Notes: generated by a model from the sequence alone, not told the origin. A stretch of DNA of 54,750 nt from a virus (IMGVR_UViG_3300032116_016259:1-54750); one strand, 5' to 3'. Positions 35,590 to 44,193 are shown, counted from the first letter of the stretch. Numbers and translations are program-made.

Positions 35590-36449
35590 ACCAATTCCTT
35601 TTCTTTAAAATCTCGAAATTTTGGGGAACTCTCAATATTGAAATGTGTAGTAACATTTCCTTCGTCTGTAAAATACGTTTTAATTTCTTTTCTAATACTA
35701 CATCCGTCACAAATATCACAAAATAGAGAACATACAGGCGACTGAATCTCATTATTTATCCAACTTAACCTGAGATTTTCTTTCATAGAATCTAAAAGTT
35801 TTAAGTCTTTCTCACTCAAAGTATCCCAGGCGACAGAGGTTATAAGTCTCTCCGGCCTAAAAGTTTTGATTAGTTTAGTTATATCTTCGGAAGCTCGCCT
35901 TATATTCAATTTATGAATGGTATATCTTATTCGAAACCTGAAATTATTTTCCAATAACTTCTTAAATATCTTTACCATAAATGGTGTTGATTCCATACCA
36001 TTGTGAAAAACTCTGTCTTTATTACCAACTCCATCAAAACTCACATCTATAGATAATAACTTCTTCTTATAAAAAAAATTATTTTTAGTTACGTCTATGA
36101 AATCTTGGCTTAAATATTTAATACCATTTGTTGTCATATTAAAATGAACATTCTTCTTTTTACTATAGGCATAGTCCATAGCAAAACAAACATTTTCCCA
36201 TTCTAATGTTGGCTCTCCACCAAACAATACTATAAGAGTTTGCTGACTCGGATCCTCACGTTCTAAAATTTTATCAATACTTTTTACAATATCTTCTTTA
36301 CTTAAAATTTGCGGCGGTCTTCCTGGTAAATCTTCATAGCAATACGTGCAAGCTAAGTTGCATTTATTGGTAAAATATAATACATTTACACCAGATCCAG
36401 AAACTATTGGTTTATTAGGATCTTGTATGTAAAATTGTTCTACATTCAT
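35586..36449 (-). CDS. Radical SAM protein, anSME-like, with CxxxCxxCxxC C-terminus
   Basis: In 287 residues, Cys30-x3-Cys34-x2-Cys37 (KCNLACTYCYE) is followed by LFGGEPTLEW (GGEP 77-80), MTTNGI and SIDVSFDG, the barrel motifs of anaerobic sulfatase-maturase-like peptide modifiers. The tail has VCSLFCDICDGCS, a tight four-Cys cluster that could hold an auxiliary [4Fe-4S] centre. It overlaps both neighbouring small genes by 4 nt and is the radical SAM gene nearest the Cys-rich fibre, so it is the best candidate for a fibre-modifying enzyme (inference). Confidence 0.85.
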   Translation of the reverse strand: MNVEQFYIQDPNKPIVSGSGVNVLYFTNKCNLACTYCYEDLPGRPPQILSKEDIVKSIDKILEREDPSQQTLIVLFGGEPTLEWENVCFAMDYAYSKKKNVHFNMTTNGIKYLSQDFIDVTKNNFFYKKKLLSIDVSFDGVGNKDRVFHNGMESTPFMVKIFKKLLENNFRFRIRYTIHKLNIRRASEDITKLIKTFRPERLITSVAWDTLSEKDLKLLDSMKENLRLSWINNEIQSPVCSLFCDICDGCSIRKEIKTYFTDEGNVTTHFNIESSPKFRDFKEKELV

Positions 36450-36745
36450 TGTATTATCATTTTATGAGAATTTTTATATCTATTTTCTTTTGGACGTTTT
36501 TTAGCTTCTTCAATTATGTGTCGCATGTTGTCCAAAAATTTGATATAATCTAATTTGTAATCAAATAAATGTCCGGCTTCATTATATCCAACATATTTAC
36601 TATCAACTTTAGCTTTACCTTTTCTAGCTTCTTCAATCTGCACTGATAACTCATCAACAGGAATTACTTTGTTTGATGCATGTTCAACAGGTTGCATCTC
36701 AACCTTTATTGGTATAGATAATAAACTTTTAAAATTTTTTTTCAT
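36446..36745 (-). CDS. Small basic hypothetical protein in the radical SAM unit (99 aa)
   Basis: Not recognised. It is Lys-rich, with a disordered-looking N-terminal half (IPIKVEMQPVEHASNKVIPV) and a helical C-terminal half (YIKFLDNMRHIIEEAKKRPK), and has no Cys. It overlaps the upstream radical SAM gene by 1 nt and the downstream one by 4 nt. The tight coupling between two modification enzymes makes a partner or substrate-delivery role possible. No catalytic motif is visible. Confidence 0.55.
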   Translation of the reverse strand: MKKNFKSLLSIPIKVEMQPVEHASNKVIPVDELSVQIEEARKGKAKVDSKYVGYNEAGHLFDYKLDYIKFLDNMRHIIEEAKKRPKENRYKNSHKMIIQ

Positions 36746-37593
36746 TAAATTTCCTTAGGATACATCATAAGTCCACCTTCACAAATTTCTTTCGGACAAA
36801 TAACTTTTTTTGTAATATCTTTTAAAGATAACGGCATAATTTCATTAGTGCAAACATTTTTAACCAAATTATCCAATTCTATTTGAAAAGATTCTGGCAC
36901 ACATTTATAATCTCTAAAAGAATTTTTTTTCTCATATAATAATTTTAAATCTGTTGTTCTTTCTTCCGAACCATCATCATATAAAACATTTATATCTATC
37001 ATATCTTCAGCATTAGAAGCTTCTGTAAAAAAATCTTGATCTAAGTTATTTGTGTAATATGGAGTATCAACTAAAAAATTTAATTTAAATTTAATATTAT
37101 TAGATTTACAGTTATCAATAATATTTAAAATATAGTTTTTATACTCTGGCATCATACTTATATGAACTTCACAATTTAGATTTTTACACTTTTTTAAAAA
37201 ATCCTCTTTGTGATATTCTGGATGAAAAGATGCATAATACTTAACTTTTGAAAAACTTTTTATACTTTTATAAAAAGTTTCCGATCTAGTCAAGTTGGTA
37301 AAAAAATAAATTTTTACCAAATTTTTAATTTCATTTAATCCTTCCAGTATTTCTTCAATATTTGGATGTAATGTTGGTTCACCACCAGTTAAACAAATCT
37401 CAAAAGGTTTAGAAATAGTTTTTAATCTACTTATTATTAACTTGTAACTTTGTGCAATCTGAGTCGTATCATTGTAATCATAACTTAAATTTTCCTTTAC
37501 ATTACAGTATGAACACTTCAAATTACACCAATTCAATATATGCCAGTTAATTCTAAGAATTTTATCTTGACTGGTGCAAGAAATAATTTTCAT
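36745..37593 (-). CDS. Radical SAM protein with CPxxxC C-terminus (family A)
   Basis: In 282 residues, Cys23-x3-Cys27-x2-Cys30 (WCNLKCSYCN) is followed by LTGGEPTLHP (GGEP 70-73), and the C-terminus ends YKCVPESFQIELDNLVKNVC and VICPKEICEGG. This is the same tail plan as 26809, 28580 and 29331, although this gene lies with the fibre-proximal group. That suggests island-wide duplication of one ancestor. It overlaps the 99-aa gene by 1 nt and follows the 374-aa SPASM enzyme with a 1-nt gap. The substrate is unknown. Confidence 0.85.
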   Translation of the reverse strand: MKIISCTSQDKILRINWHILNWCNLKCSYCNVKENLSYDYNDTTQIAQSYKLIISRLKTISKPFEICLTGGEPTLHPNIEEILEGLNEIKNLVKIYFFTNLTRSETFYKSIKSFSKVKYYASFHPEYHKEDFLKKCKNLNCEVHISMMPEYKNYILNIIDNCKSNNIKFKLNFLVDTPYYTNNLDQDFFTEASNAEDMIDINVLYDDGSEERTTDLKLLYEKKNSFRDYKCVPESFQIELDNLVKNVCTNEIMPLSLKDITKKVICPKEICEGGLMMYPKEI

Positions 37594-37594
37594 A

Positions 37595-38719
37595 TTAATT
37601 CCTACACTCTACGCCTTCATTTTCAACACCAACATTTTCAATATAATGTAATACTAAATCTTGAAAAACTGGAACATCCTTACACTCATCAACAACTCTT
37701 AAACCCTGTTCATAATATATGTGAAATAATTCACAAATACTATCCAATGGTTTATTGTCATTCATAATTTGAGAATAAGTGCATCCAGTATTACATACTT
37801 GTTTTAAATCGCAAGGTTCACATTTATCAAAACTTTTAGGATTAAATATATCTTGATAATATTTAAAATTATATTGTTCGTCCATCTTCATAATTTTTTT
37901 AGATGCAAATCTGGCGCAAGGATAAAATTCACCAGAACTCATCAAAACTCCACCATTGGTTCCTGCAAAACATCCAAATGATCTTTTTCCTTTTACTAAT
38001 CCATATAGTGTGTCCAAAATAGCTAGTCTGAGAAAGCCAACTGAACAAGCTTTACCTGATTTTAGTTTTTCTATCCAAAAATCCGCCAATCTTTCACATT
38101 CATATCTAAACTGTTTGATATCTTCTACAGTCCAAACATCATCTCGAACTATACTAAAATCGGGATGATCTATACCCCAATCTAGTAAGAATTGGAAATT
38201 CTCCGTCATATCTTTGGTATTACCTGGCCATATCATAACTTTACAACCGTTTGTTAAATCTTTTATGATTTCTTTCTTGTACTCATACATTGAAAGAATA
38301 CCATCAAATAAATCTCCAGTTTCTGGATTAGTATTTTCTAAAAGTGGTAATAAAGGTCTAGTTTCATTTGAACTCATACCATCAAAAGACCAAGAAACAC
38401 CGACACCATTTTCTTTTAAATAATGAGCTTTATTTTCATCAATCATCGTAAGATTTGTGATGATATTAATACCTTTACATTTCTTATCCGATTTCAAATA
38501 AGGAACGGCGTGAGTTATAAGATCCCAATTTAATAGTGGTTCACCACCAAAAAAACTTACATGATAATCCCTATCTCCCGATCTTTGCATCAAGTTGGGC
38601 AAATCTTTCATACCTTGATCGAAAACCTCTTTCGTCATCCAAGTTGGCCTATTTGCTACATAACAATAAGGACAACCTAGATTACATTTTTCAGTAACAC
38701 TTACCTCTAATGTAAACAT
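37595..38719 (-). CDS. Radical SAM/SPASM peptide maturase-like enzyme
   Basis: This 374-aa protein has Cys12-x3-Cys16-x2-Cys19 (EKCNLGCPYCYV), FGGEPLL (58-61), WSFDGM and a full SPASM domain. Its cysteines are Cys250 (GCFAGTNGG), Cys268 (FYPCARF), Cys300, Cys303, Cys309, Cys313 and Cys329 (SICELFH). This is the classic layout of sulfatase maturases and RiPP maturases that modify Cys, Ser, Thr, Asn or Tyr residues of ribosomal chains. It sits 10 nt after the next SPASM gene and is coupled onward to the 282-aa enzyme. With a Cys/Asn/Tyr-rich fibre three kilobases downstream in the same unit, that fibre is a natural candidate substrate (inference). Confidence 0.9.
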   Translation of the reverse strand: MFTLEVSVTEKCNLGCPYCYVANRPTWMTKEVFDQGMKDLPNLMQRSGDRDYHVSFFGGEPLLNWDLITHAVPYLKSDKKCKGINIITNLTMIDENKAHYLKENGVGVSWSFDGMSSNETRPLLPLLENTNPETGDLFDGILSMYEYKKEIIKDLTNGCKVMIWPGNTKDMTENFQFLLDWGIDHPDFSIVRDDVWTVEDIKQFRYECERLADFWIEKLKSGKACSVGFLRLAILDTLYGLVKGKRSFGCFAGTNGGVLMSSGEFYPCARFASKKIMKMDEQYNFKYYQDIFNPKSFDKCEPCDLKQVCNTGCTYSQIMNDNKPLDSICELFHIYYEQGLRVVDECKDVPVFQDLVLHYIENVGVENEGVECRN

Positions 38720-38729
38720 TCTTTTATCC

Positions 38730-39836
38730 TTAAACTGTGCATTGTTCAGCCTCGATTTTAATCGTAGGCTTTTTATAACTCTTTAGTGCTGTTCTTAGAG
38801 CATGATGTACTATCTCATTCGTTTTGAATACCTTACATACCTGCCAATTAGCTGTATGATCACTCCATTTTTCTAAATAAGTTTCTTTTTCAGATTTCTC
38901 ATAAGTCGCAGCATTACACTTCATACAAAACTGACTATCGCAACTCATACAGTCTAGTGGTTGATTTTTCAATGCGTCTTTATACATCTGAGATTTTTCT
39001 TCAATCAACTGATCTAAATCTGGAACTTTAAAAATATTACCGAGTTTATGTGAATGAGATTCTTTATACATGCATCCGTGACAAGGACTTAAATCCCCAT
39101 TCAAGTCCACACTCACATAATTTATACCTGCAGCACATAGAGCTCTAGACTGTTGAAACCATCCAAATTTTTCAGGAGGTAATTTGTTATCATAAATGTG
39201 TTTAGCAATTTTTTTCAATCCATCCTTCAAAACTTCTAATCTAGGCATGAATTCTTCTTCATTCAACTGACTGTATAAGTCTGGTGTTGGAAAATAATTA
39301 TTATCCATTTCTATTACATCTAGAAATGCTTCATAAATTAAATGGAAATTATCGGATGTCAAAACAGATTTCAATGAAACATTTAGCCCAGCTTGTTTAG
39401 CTGCAATATAGTTTGCTTTAACTAAGGCTGATGATGGAGTACCAGACTTAGTTACTCTTGCGATATCATTTACTGGTTTTCCATCATATGAAACTTGTAA
39501 CTTTAGTCTACCTGGAATTTCATTATGAATTCTAACCAAATCTTTTAAATATCTTTTTAAATATGTTCCATTTGTATAGAAGAAAAAAGAAAACCCAGGA
39601 TCGTGTTTAAACTTCTCAATAACACCTTTACAAAAATCCCAATTAACAAACGGTTCGCCACCCCAAAAATAAACATCCTTTTTAGGATCAGAAATTTTAG
39701 CCATAAATTCTTCAACATTATCTAATGTCAAAGAAGTATTTTCTTCAAACTCAGTAGATAGACCACACTCAAAACCTTCGGAACAATATGTGCAAGCTAA
39801 ATTGCAAATACTTGTTACGTTTATATCTACTACCAT
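38730..39836 (-). CDS. Radical SAM/SPASM enzyme, first gene of the island unit
   Basis: This 368-aa protein has Cys11-x3-Cys15-x2-Cys18 (ICNLACTYCSE), WGGEPFVNW (59-62), QVSYDGK and a SPASM domain with Cys234, Cys252, Cys255, Cys296, Cys299, Cys304, Cys307 and Cys334. The last six residues include Cys as well (EAEQCTV). The ATG follows an AGGAG site at 5-nt spacing and a sigma70-like promoter. Length and layout fit peptide-modifying SPASM enzymes. It opens the run of tightly spaced radical SAM genes that leads to the Cys-rich fibre. Confidence 0.9.
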   Translation of the reverse strand: MVVDINVTSICNLACTYCSEGFECGLSTEFEENTSLTLDNVEEFMAKISDPKKDVYFWGGEPFVNWDFCKGVIEKFKHDPGFSFFFYTNGTYLKRYLKDLVRIHNEIPGRLKLQVSYDGKPVNDIARVTKSGTPSSALVKANYIAAKQAGLNVSLKSVLTSDNFHLIYEAFLDVIEMDNNYFPTPDLYSQLNEEEFMPRLEVLKDGLKKIAKHIYDNKLPPEKFGWFQQSRALCAAGINYVSVDLNGDLSPCHGCMYKESHSHKLGNIFKVPDLDQLIEEKSQMYKDALKNQPLDCMSCDSQFCMKCNAATYEKSEKETYLEKWSDHTANWQVCKVFKTNEIVHHALRTALKSYKKPTIKIEAEQCTV

Positions 39837-39870
39837 TTTTTCTCCTTTTATTTTAAATCAAAGACGCACT

Positions 39871-39899
39871 AGTATATAGTAGTTGATAAACTCAATCAA
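39871..39899 (-). promoter_or_regulatory. Candidate sigma70 promoter (TTGATT - 17 nt - TATACT) before the radical SAM unit
   Basis: On the minus strand the -35 TTGATT (39894-39899) and -10 TATACT (39871-39876) are separated by exactly 17 nt. The predicted start is about 30 nt upstream of the ribosome site AGGAG (39842-39846) and ATG 39836. The 55-bp gap is the largest in the island. A host-type promoter here, against late-type motifs near the Fe-S carrier and fibre genes, would let the enzymes be made before or apart from virion proteins. It is a motif match only, in AT-rich DNA. Confidence 0.45.
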
Positions 39900-40629
39900 C
39901 ATTTCTGTAGTATTCGTTCAGTTCTAAAACTTTTTTAAGTAATTCTACATCATAATTTTTCACCAAACACTCGGTATCTTTTGGTAAGCAAGGACCTCCA
40001 AATCCTCTTTTTCCGTCAGGTCCAGGAACTTTAAAATGATTGGATCCCATCCAAGGATGTTTAGAAAGTATTTCGATAGCTTCCTCATAGTTTACCTCCA
40101 TCTTTTTAGCTACATCATACATTGAATTCATAAAAATAACTTTTGTTGCATAAAAAGAATTCATTGAGTATTTTATAAAAGAAGCAGTATTGATATCCGT
40201 TATGAATGTATTACTCATATCTACAGTAGAATACTTTCTATAAATTTCTAATGCTTGTTCAGATTTATTACCCGATAAAATCGTTAGAGGAGGATTTACA
40301 AAATCTTCCTTTGAAGTGGACCTTGATAAAAATTCTGGATTATATACTACGTCATATTGTTTTAAATATTGTGGTAACACAGTTGATTTGACTATGACAA
40401 CTCCTTTATAATTCATTCGTCGTATTTCATCAAGTACAGAAATCAACAAAGAATAATTAGTGTTATCTGTGGGAGTAGGAACACAAACGAAGATAGCCTC
40501 AGGATTTAATAAACAAAGGCCTTTCACCGTTACGTGATTATATTTCGGATCACAAACAAAAACTTTAGTTTTGGAAAAGCCGTATTCAACGGCTTGTCCA
40601 ACCATTCCATAACCAATAATTCCAATCAT
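39892..40629 (-). CDS. UDP-glucose/GDP-mannose 6-dehydrogenase-like, C-terminally truncated
   Basis: In 245 residues, the NAD loop GIIGYGMVGQAVEYG, FVCVPTPT, NPEFL, IKYSMNSFYATKV and the catalytic-Cys motif RGFGGPCLPKDT (Cys214) are all present. The C-terminal sugar-binding domain of the usual 390-450 aa enzyme is missing. Shortened versions are known from marine T4-like phages, so this may be a working family member rather than a broken gene. It follows the 1103-aa fibre closely and ends just before the island promoter. It would oxidise a nucleotide sugar to a uronate, feeding glycan decoration. Confidence 0.8.
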   Translation of the reverse strand: MIGIIGYGMVGQAVEYGFSKTKVFVCDPKYNHVTVKGLCLLNPEAIFVCVPTPTDNTNYSLLISVLDEIRRMNYKGVVIVKSTVLPQYLKQYDVVYNPEFLSRSTSKEDFVNPPLTILSGNKSEQALEIYRKYSTVDMSNTFITDINTASFIKYSMNSFYATKVIFMNSMYDVAKKMEVNYEEAIEILSKHPWMGSNHFKVPGPDGKRGFGGPCLPKDTECLVKNYDVELLKKVLELNEYYRNVD

Positions 40630-40632
40630 AAT

Positions 40633-43600
40633 TTACATGATAGCTACTTCTATCTTTCCTTCTTCTTCAGTGTTTTTATCTTCTAAACAAATTAATCTTA
40701 ATGGTAATTTGTTACCATCAGATACTTTAGCTACTCCTGGTACATCAGACATTTCAAGTAAATCACCTTTTTTACATGTGCCTAAAATTCTAACAGGCAA
40801 TCTACCTTTGAGTCCAACAACTATACCACCTTCTAATCCATCATTCATTAAGAAAGCAGGTTTTTCCGAAACAACTCCTATTATAACATGTAATTTATCT
40901 TTTGTCGCGGCTGTAACTTCTTTATTGCCGCCAATCATCATAATCGTTCCATAATCATAAGATTGGTCTGGTAAATAACATTCGGCTAAGTCCGCAGAAT
41001 AGTATGCTGATGTTGCGATGCCTCGGAAGAAATCAGCTACAATATCCTTTTCACAGAATATACCACCTTCAACATATAGAGAAGCACCAGCGGCAGGACT
41101 AGTAGAATTATCTTGACCAGTTGTAGCTTGAGTGCTATTTCTAATTCTAACCCTACCATAAAGATCGGAAGCACCATAATTAGTTAAATTAGCAGAAGTT
41201 GCTTGGCCAGCGACGCCAGTAACAATCGTTCCTCCAGAAGTAACATTAGTTGTACTACCAGCAGTTGTAGCGCTACTAGCAGATGTAGCACTACCAGCAC
41301 TAGTTGCATATCCAGCATCACCGGTAATATTCATGGGATAAGTTCTAGCGCCACCTGTGTCAGTTCTTGAAACTCTATTTGTAGGTAATAAACCGGCAGC
41401 ATCAACTTGAATATATCCAGTTAAATTGGGAGCAGAAATTTCAGACCAACTAAATCCAGTACCCGTCCAATTTAAAAAACGATTTAAATTTGCTGGAGGA
41501 GCAACAATGAAAGCTGTAGTATCTTGTTCTGATTGATATACAATTCTACTTGCAGCACCGCCAGTAATATTATTCGCTCTATCAGAAACAAAACCTAAAG
41601 TTGTAAAATCTGCTGGATCTGAAGTTGCATGTGTATATTGCCATCTGTCAATAGTTTCATTATAACGGAATATAGCATTTGGAGAAACACCCCTATCAAC
41701 TTCAATTGTAGCACTTAAAGACGGACTCTGATTTTGGTTTTGATTACCATTAAATACAAAAGTTCCACCTTGTAGGAGTGCTGTGCCTCCATTAAACTTA
41801 ATGTTGCCACTTTCCAATTTACCAGTAACATTTATATTACCATTTATGGTTTGAATATCACTACCACCCGTTCTATAAACAGCATTATTTGCATTACTGA
41901 ACGCAGCATTGGCATGCCTAAATGCCACATTTAAATGTACGTTTGCTGTATTTGCAAATAAAAATGCCGCATTAGCGTGAATAAATGCTGGAACAACATT
42001 AGCTAAAGCTTGAGATGCAGATTCTTGTGCAACAGCAGCAGCAGCTGCAGCAGTATTGGCAGCTCCAAAAGCTCCATTCGCATAAGAACTAGCACTATTT
42101 GCACTTCCAAATGCTGAGTTAGCATATCCACCAGAAATTACACCACCACTCAATGCAGCAGCATTAGCCGCAGCAAAAGCAGAATTAGCATACACGCCTG
42201 CACTATTTGCACTTCCAAATGCTGAGTTAGCATATCCACCAGAAATTACACCACCCTGCAAGGCAGCAAGATTCGCTGCAGCATAAGCGCCATTAGCATA
42301 ATTTGATGCACTCGTTATATTAATTGTAAACAGAGCCGAGTTAGCATTAGCAGTATTAGACACTACGTTTGCCCAATTAAATGCAGCATTAGCATGAGTG
42401 TAACCCGAGTTGGCATATCTACCAGATGTTTGTGCGACTGAGTGCGCGGTGTTTACCGCTAAAGGCGTAGCTATATTAGATGTACTTAAATTTGAAACTT
42501 CAGAATCTAAGAAACTTGCATCCAAAATTCCATAAAGTTCACTATAGGTATTACCTTTTGAGATTTTCCATTGGTCATCAGTTTCAACCCATCTAATAAT
42601 CGCATCATCACCAACAGGCCTTTCATTTCTAAAAACTGCATCAGCGTTTGTTGGTGTTCTCTTATTTAAAATTATCTCACTTGTCTCATATTCAATGTCA
42701 CCTAAAGCTGTCCAAGTTCCCTCAACAGTTAAATTACTTGAAATGTAAGCTGTATTGAGTGTAGTTTTTCCATCAACGATTAAAGATTCATATTGGCTGC
42801 CCGGAGCATAAATCCTTAATTGCGATCCACTTTGCATCCATAGATTAGAAGAAACATTTACCCAAGCAGCATTAATTGTGGAAACTTCAACATTATTTGT
42901 AATAATATTATTAGCGGTAATTCTATGAGTTGAAGTTAAATTATATGATGTTAATATGTTAATTGAAGATGTATTGATTGAAGCTACATTTATACTTGAA
43001 CTATTTGAAACTAGATTTACTACATTACCATTTAATATGGTAGCGGTATTGATCGAAGATACATTGATTGAAGCTAAATTTGATACTAGAGTTACTACAT
43101 TACCAACTAATGTGGTTGACGCATTTACTGTAGCAACATTAATTGATGATGAATTCGACACTAGAGTTACTACATTACCATTTAATATGGTAGCGGTATT
43201 GATCGAAGATACATTCGAACTAAAATTAACAATATTACCAGAAATATTGGCGACCAAATACCTTGTGGAAACGGAATTAGAGGTATGCGAATTCGAAGAA
43301 AGATAGTAAGAATTGCCTGTTACATTTTCTAAAATACCTATTCTAGCAAAAGCGAGATCATCTAAAACATCTATTCTAGCAAACGAAGCATATAAATTTG
43401 CAGTGCTTACGTTAGTAGAAAAAGTATCTGTGGAGTATATTGTATTAGATTTTATGGATCCATTATTAGCATAAGCTACATTTCCTGTACCACTTAATCT
43501 TAGAGTGCCGGTAGATATTGTTAAATTGTTCGCTACAGTTACACTACCATTTGCAATATAATTATTCGAATATACATTACTTACTACTTGTAAATCGACA

Positions 43601-43944
43601 CCAATATATGAATTATTCGAAACAGAAAGAGCTGATCCAGGACCTCTTACCGAAACTGTGCCGCCAGCAATAATATTACCAGTTGCGGAACTTTGTACTC
43701 CTAAGAAAAGAGTATTTCCTAAAGTTAAACTACTTTGAAATAAAACGTTGTTTGCAACTTGTAGAGGGGTACCATCAGCTGTAATATTTAAAATAGAAGT
43801 ATTCGAAAGTATTAATGTTCCTTGAGTTTTATCGTAGTTATAAAACCCAAGGTCATTCAAATCTGATGCAGATTTGTTTGTTTGAATTCTCCATTCGTCA
43901 ATGGTATTCGTTCTAGCAATGATTGGTATTAATGAGGTAGGCAT
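40633..43944 (-). CDS. 1103-aa tail-fibre protein with chaperone-like C-terminus
   Basis: N-terminal VTVANNLTIS- and SINTATILNGNVVTLVSN-type beta repeats lead into a GGVISGGYANSAFGSANSAG shaft like that of the left fibres, then a GKLESGNIKFNG / RYNETIDRWQYTH module. The C-terminal 130 residues (SADLAECYLPDQSYDYGTIM, GVVSEKPAFLMN, GRLPVRILGTCKKGD) form a domain common at marine phage fibre ends. They recall intramolecular chaperone/autoprotease domains of the G2 type. It follows the 79-aa gene by 9 nt and precedes the UDP-sugar dehydrogenase by 3 nt. The fibre role is confident; C-terminal processing is uncertain. Confidence 0.85.
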   Translation of the reverse strand: MPTSLIPIIARTNTIDEWRIQTNKSASDLNDLGFYNYDKTQGTLILSNTSILNITADGTPLQVANNVLFQSSLTLGNTLFLGVQSSATGNIIAGGTVSVRGPGSALSVSNNSYIGVDLQVVSNVYSNNYIANGSVTVANNLTISTGTLRLSGTGNVAYANNGSIKSNTIYSTDTFSTNVSTANLYASFARIDVLDDLAFARIGILENVTGNSYYLSSNSHTSNSVSTRYLVANISGNIVNFSSNVSSINTATILNGNVVTLVSNSSSINVATVNASTTLVGNVVTLVSNLASINVSSINTATILNGNVVNLVSNSSSINVASINTSSINILTSYNLTSTHRITANNIITNNVEVSTINAAWVNVSSNLWMQSGSQLRIYAPGSQYESLIVDGKTTLNTAYISSNLTVEGTWTALGDIEYETSEIILNKRTPTNADAVFRNERPVGDDAIIRWVETDDQWKISKGNTYSELYGILDASFLDSEVSNLSTSNIATPLAVNTAHSVAQTSGRYANSGYTHANAAFNWANVVSNTANANSALFTINITSASNYANGAYAAANLAALQGGVISGGYANSAFGSANSAGVYANSAFAAANAAALSGGVISGGYANSAFGSANSASSYANGAFGAANTAAAAAAVAQESASQALANVVPAFIHANAAFLFANTANVHLNVAFRHANAAFSNANNAVYRTGGSDIQTINGNINVTGKLESGNIKFNGGTALLQGGTFVFNGNQNQNQSPSLSATIEVDRGVSPNAIFRYNETIDRWQYTHATSDPADFTTLGFVSDRANNITGGAASRIVYQSEQDTTAFIVAPPANLNRFLNWTGTGFSWSEISAPNLTGYIQVDAAGLLPTNRVSRTDTGGARTYPMNITGDAGYATSAGSATSASSATTAGSTTNVTSGGTIVTGVAGQATSANLTNYGASDLYGRVRIRNSTQATTGQDNSTSPAAGASLYVEGGIFCEKDIVADFFRGIATSAYYSADLAECYLPDQSYDYGTIMMIGGNKEVTAATKDKLHVIIGVVSEKPAFLMNDGLEGGIVVGLKGRLPVRILGTCKKGDLLEMSDVPGVAKVSDGNKLPLRLICLEDKNTEEEGKIEVAIM

Positions 43945-43953
43945 TTCTGATTA

Positions 43954-44193
43954 TTAATCCTTCTTATGAATCAGCGTCTGTAATAGAGATTTTATTTCAT
44001 TCATATCATTAGACATTTCTTCAATTTTAGTTTTTAAGTTATTTATCTCGTCATCATTTCCGCTTATTTTTTTACCTAATTTTTTTCTAGCTTCATTCTG
44101 TTGCAAAATAGTTTTATTTACGGCCAATAGAGCACCATTTGTTTTATTTTTAACAAATTGGCCGCCTTCGACCTTAAGTAAATTATTTTCCAT
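43954..44193 (-). CDS. Small coiled-coil hypothetical protein between baseplate and fibre genes (79 aa)
   Basis: An N-terminal VEGGQFVKNKTNGALLAVNK segment precedes a heptad-patterned helix (DEINNLKTKIEEMSNDMNEI) ending in Lys residues. Similar small proteins sit beside baseplate genes in marine T4-like phages. It starts 1 nt after the stop of the 2067-aa gene. A structural linker or assembly role is inferred from position. Confidence 0.65.
   Translation of the reverse strand: MENNLLKVEGGQFVKNKTNGALLAVNKTILQQNEARKKLGKKISGNDDEINNLKTKIEEMSNDMNEIKSLLQTLIHKKD

Noticed and set aside
39882-39900. GTTGAT/ATCAAC hairpin as a terminator
   Set aside because: The stem is only 6 bp, AT-rich and not followed by a T-run; not supportable as a terminator alone.
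39892-40629. UDP-sugar dehydrogenase as a pseudogene because it lacks the C-terminal domain
   Set aside because: The frame is intact, the catalytic Cys and NAD loop are kept and the end is clean; I recall short versions in marine phages, so it is called a shortened gene.
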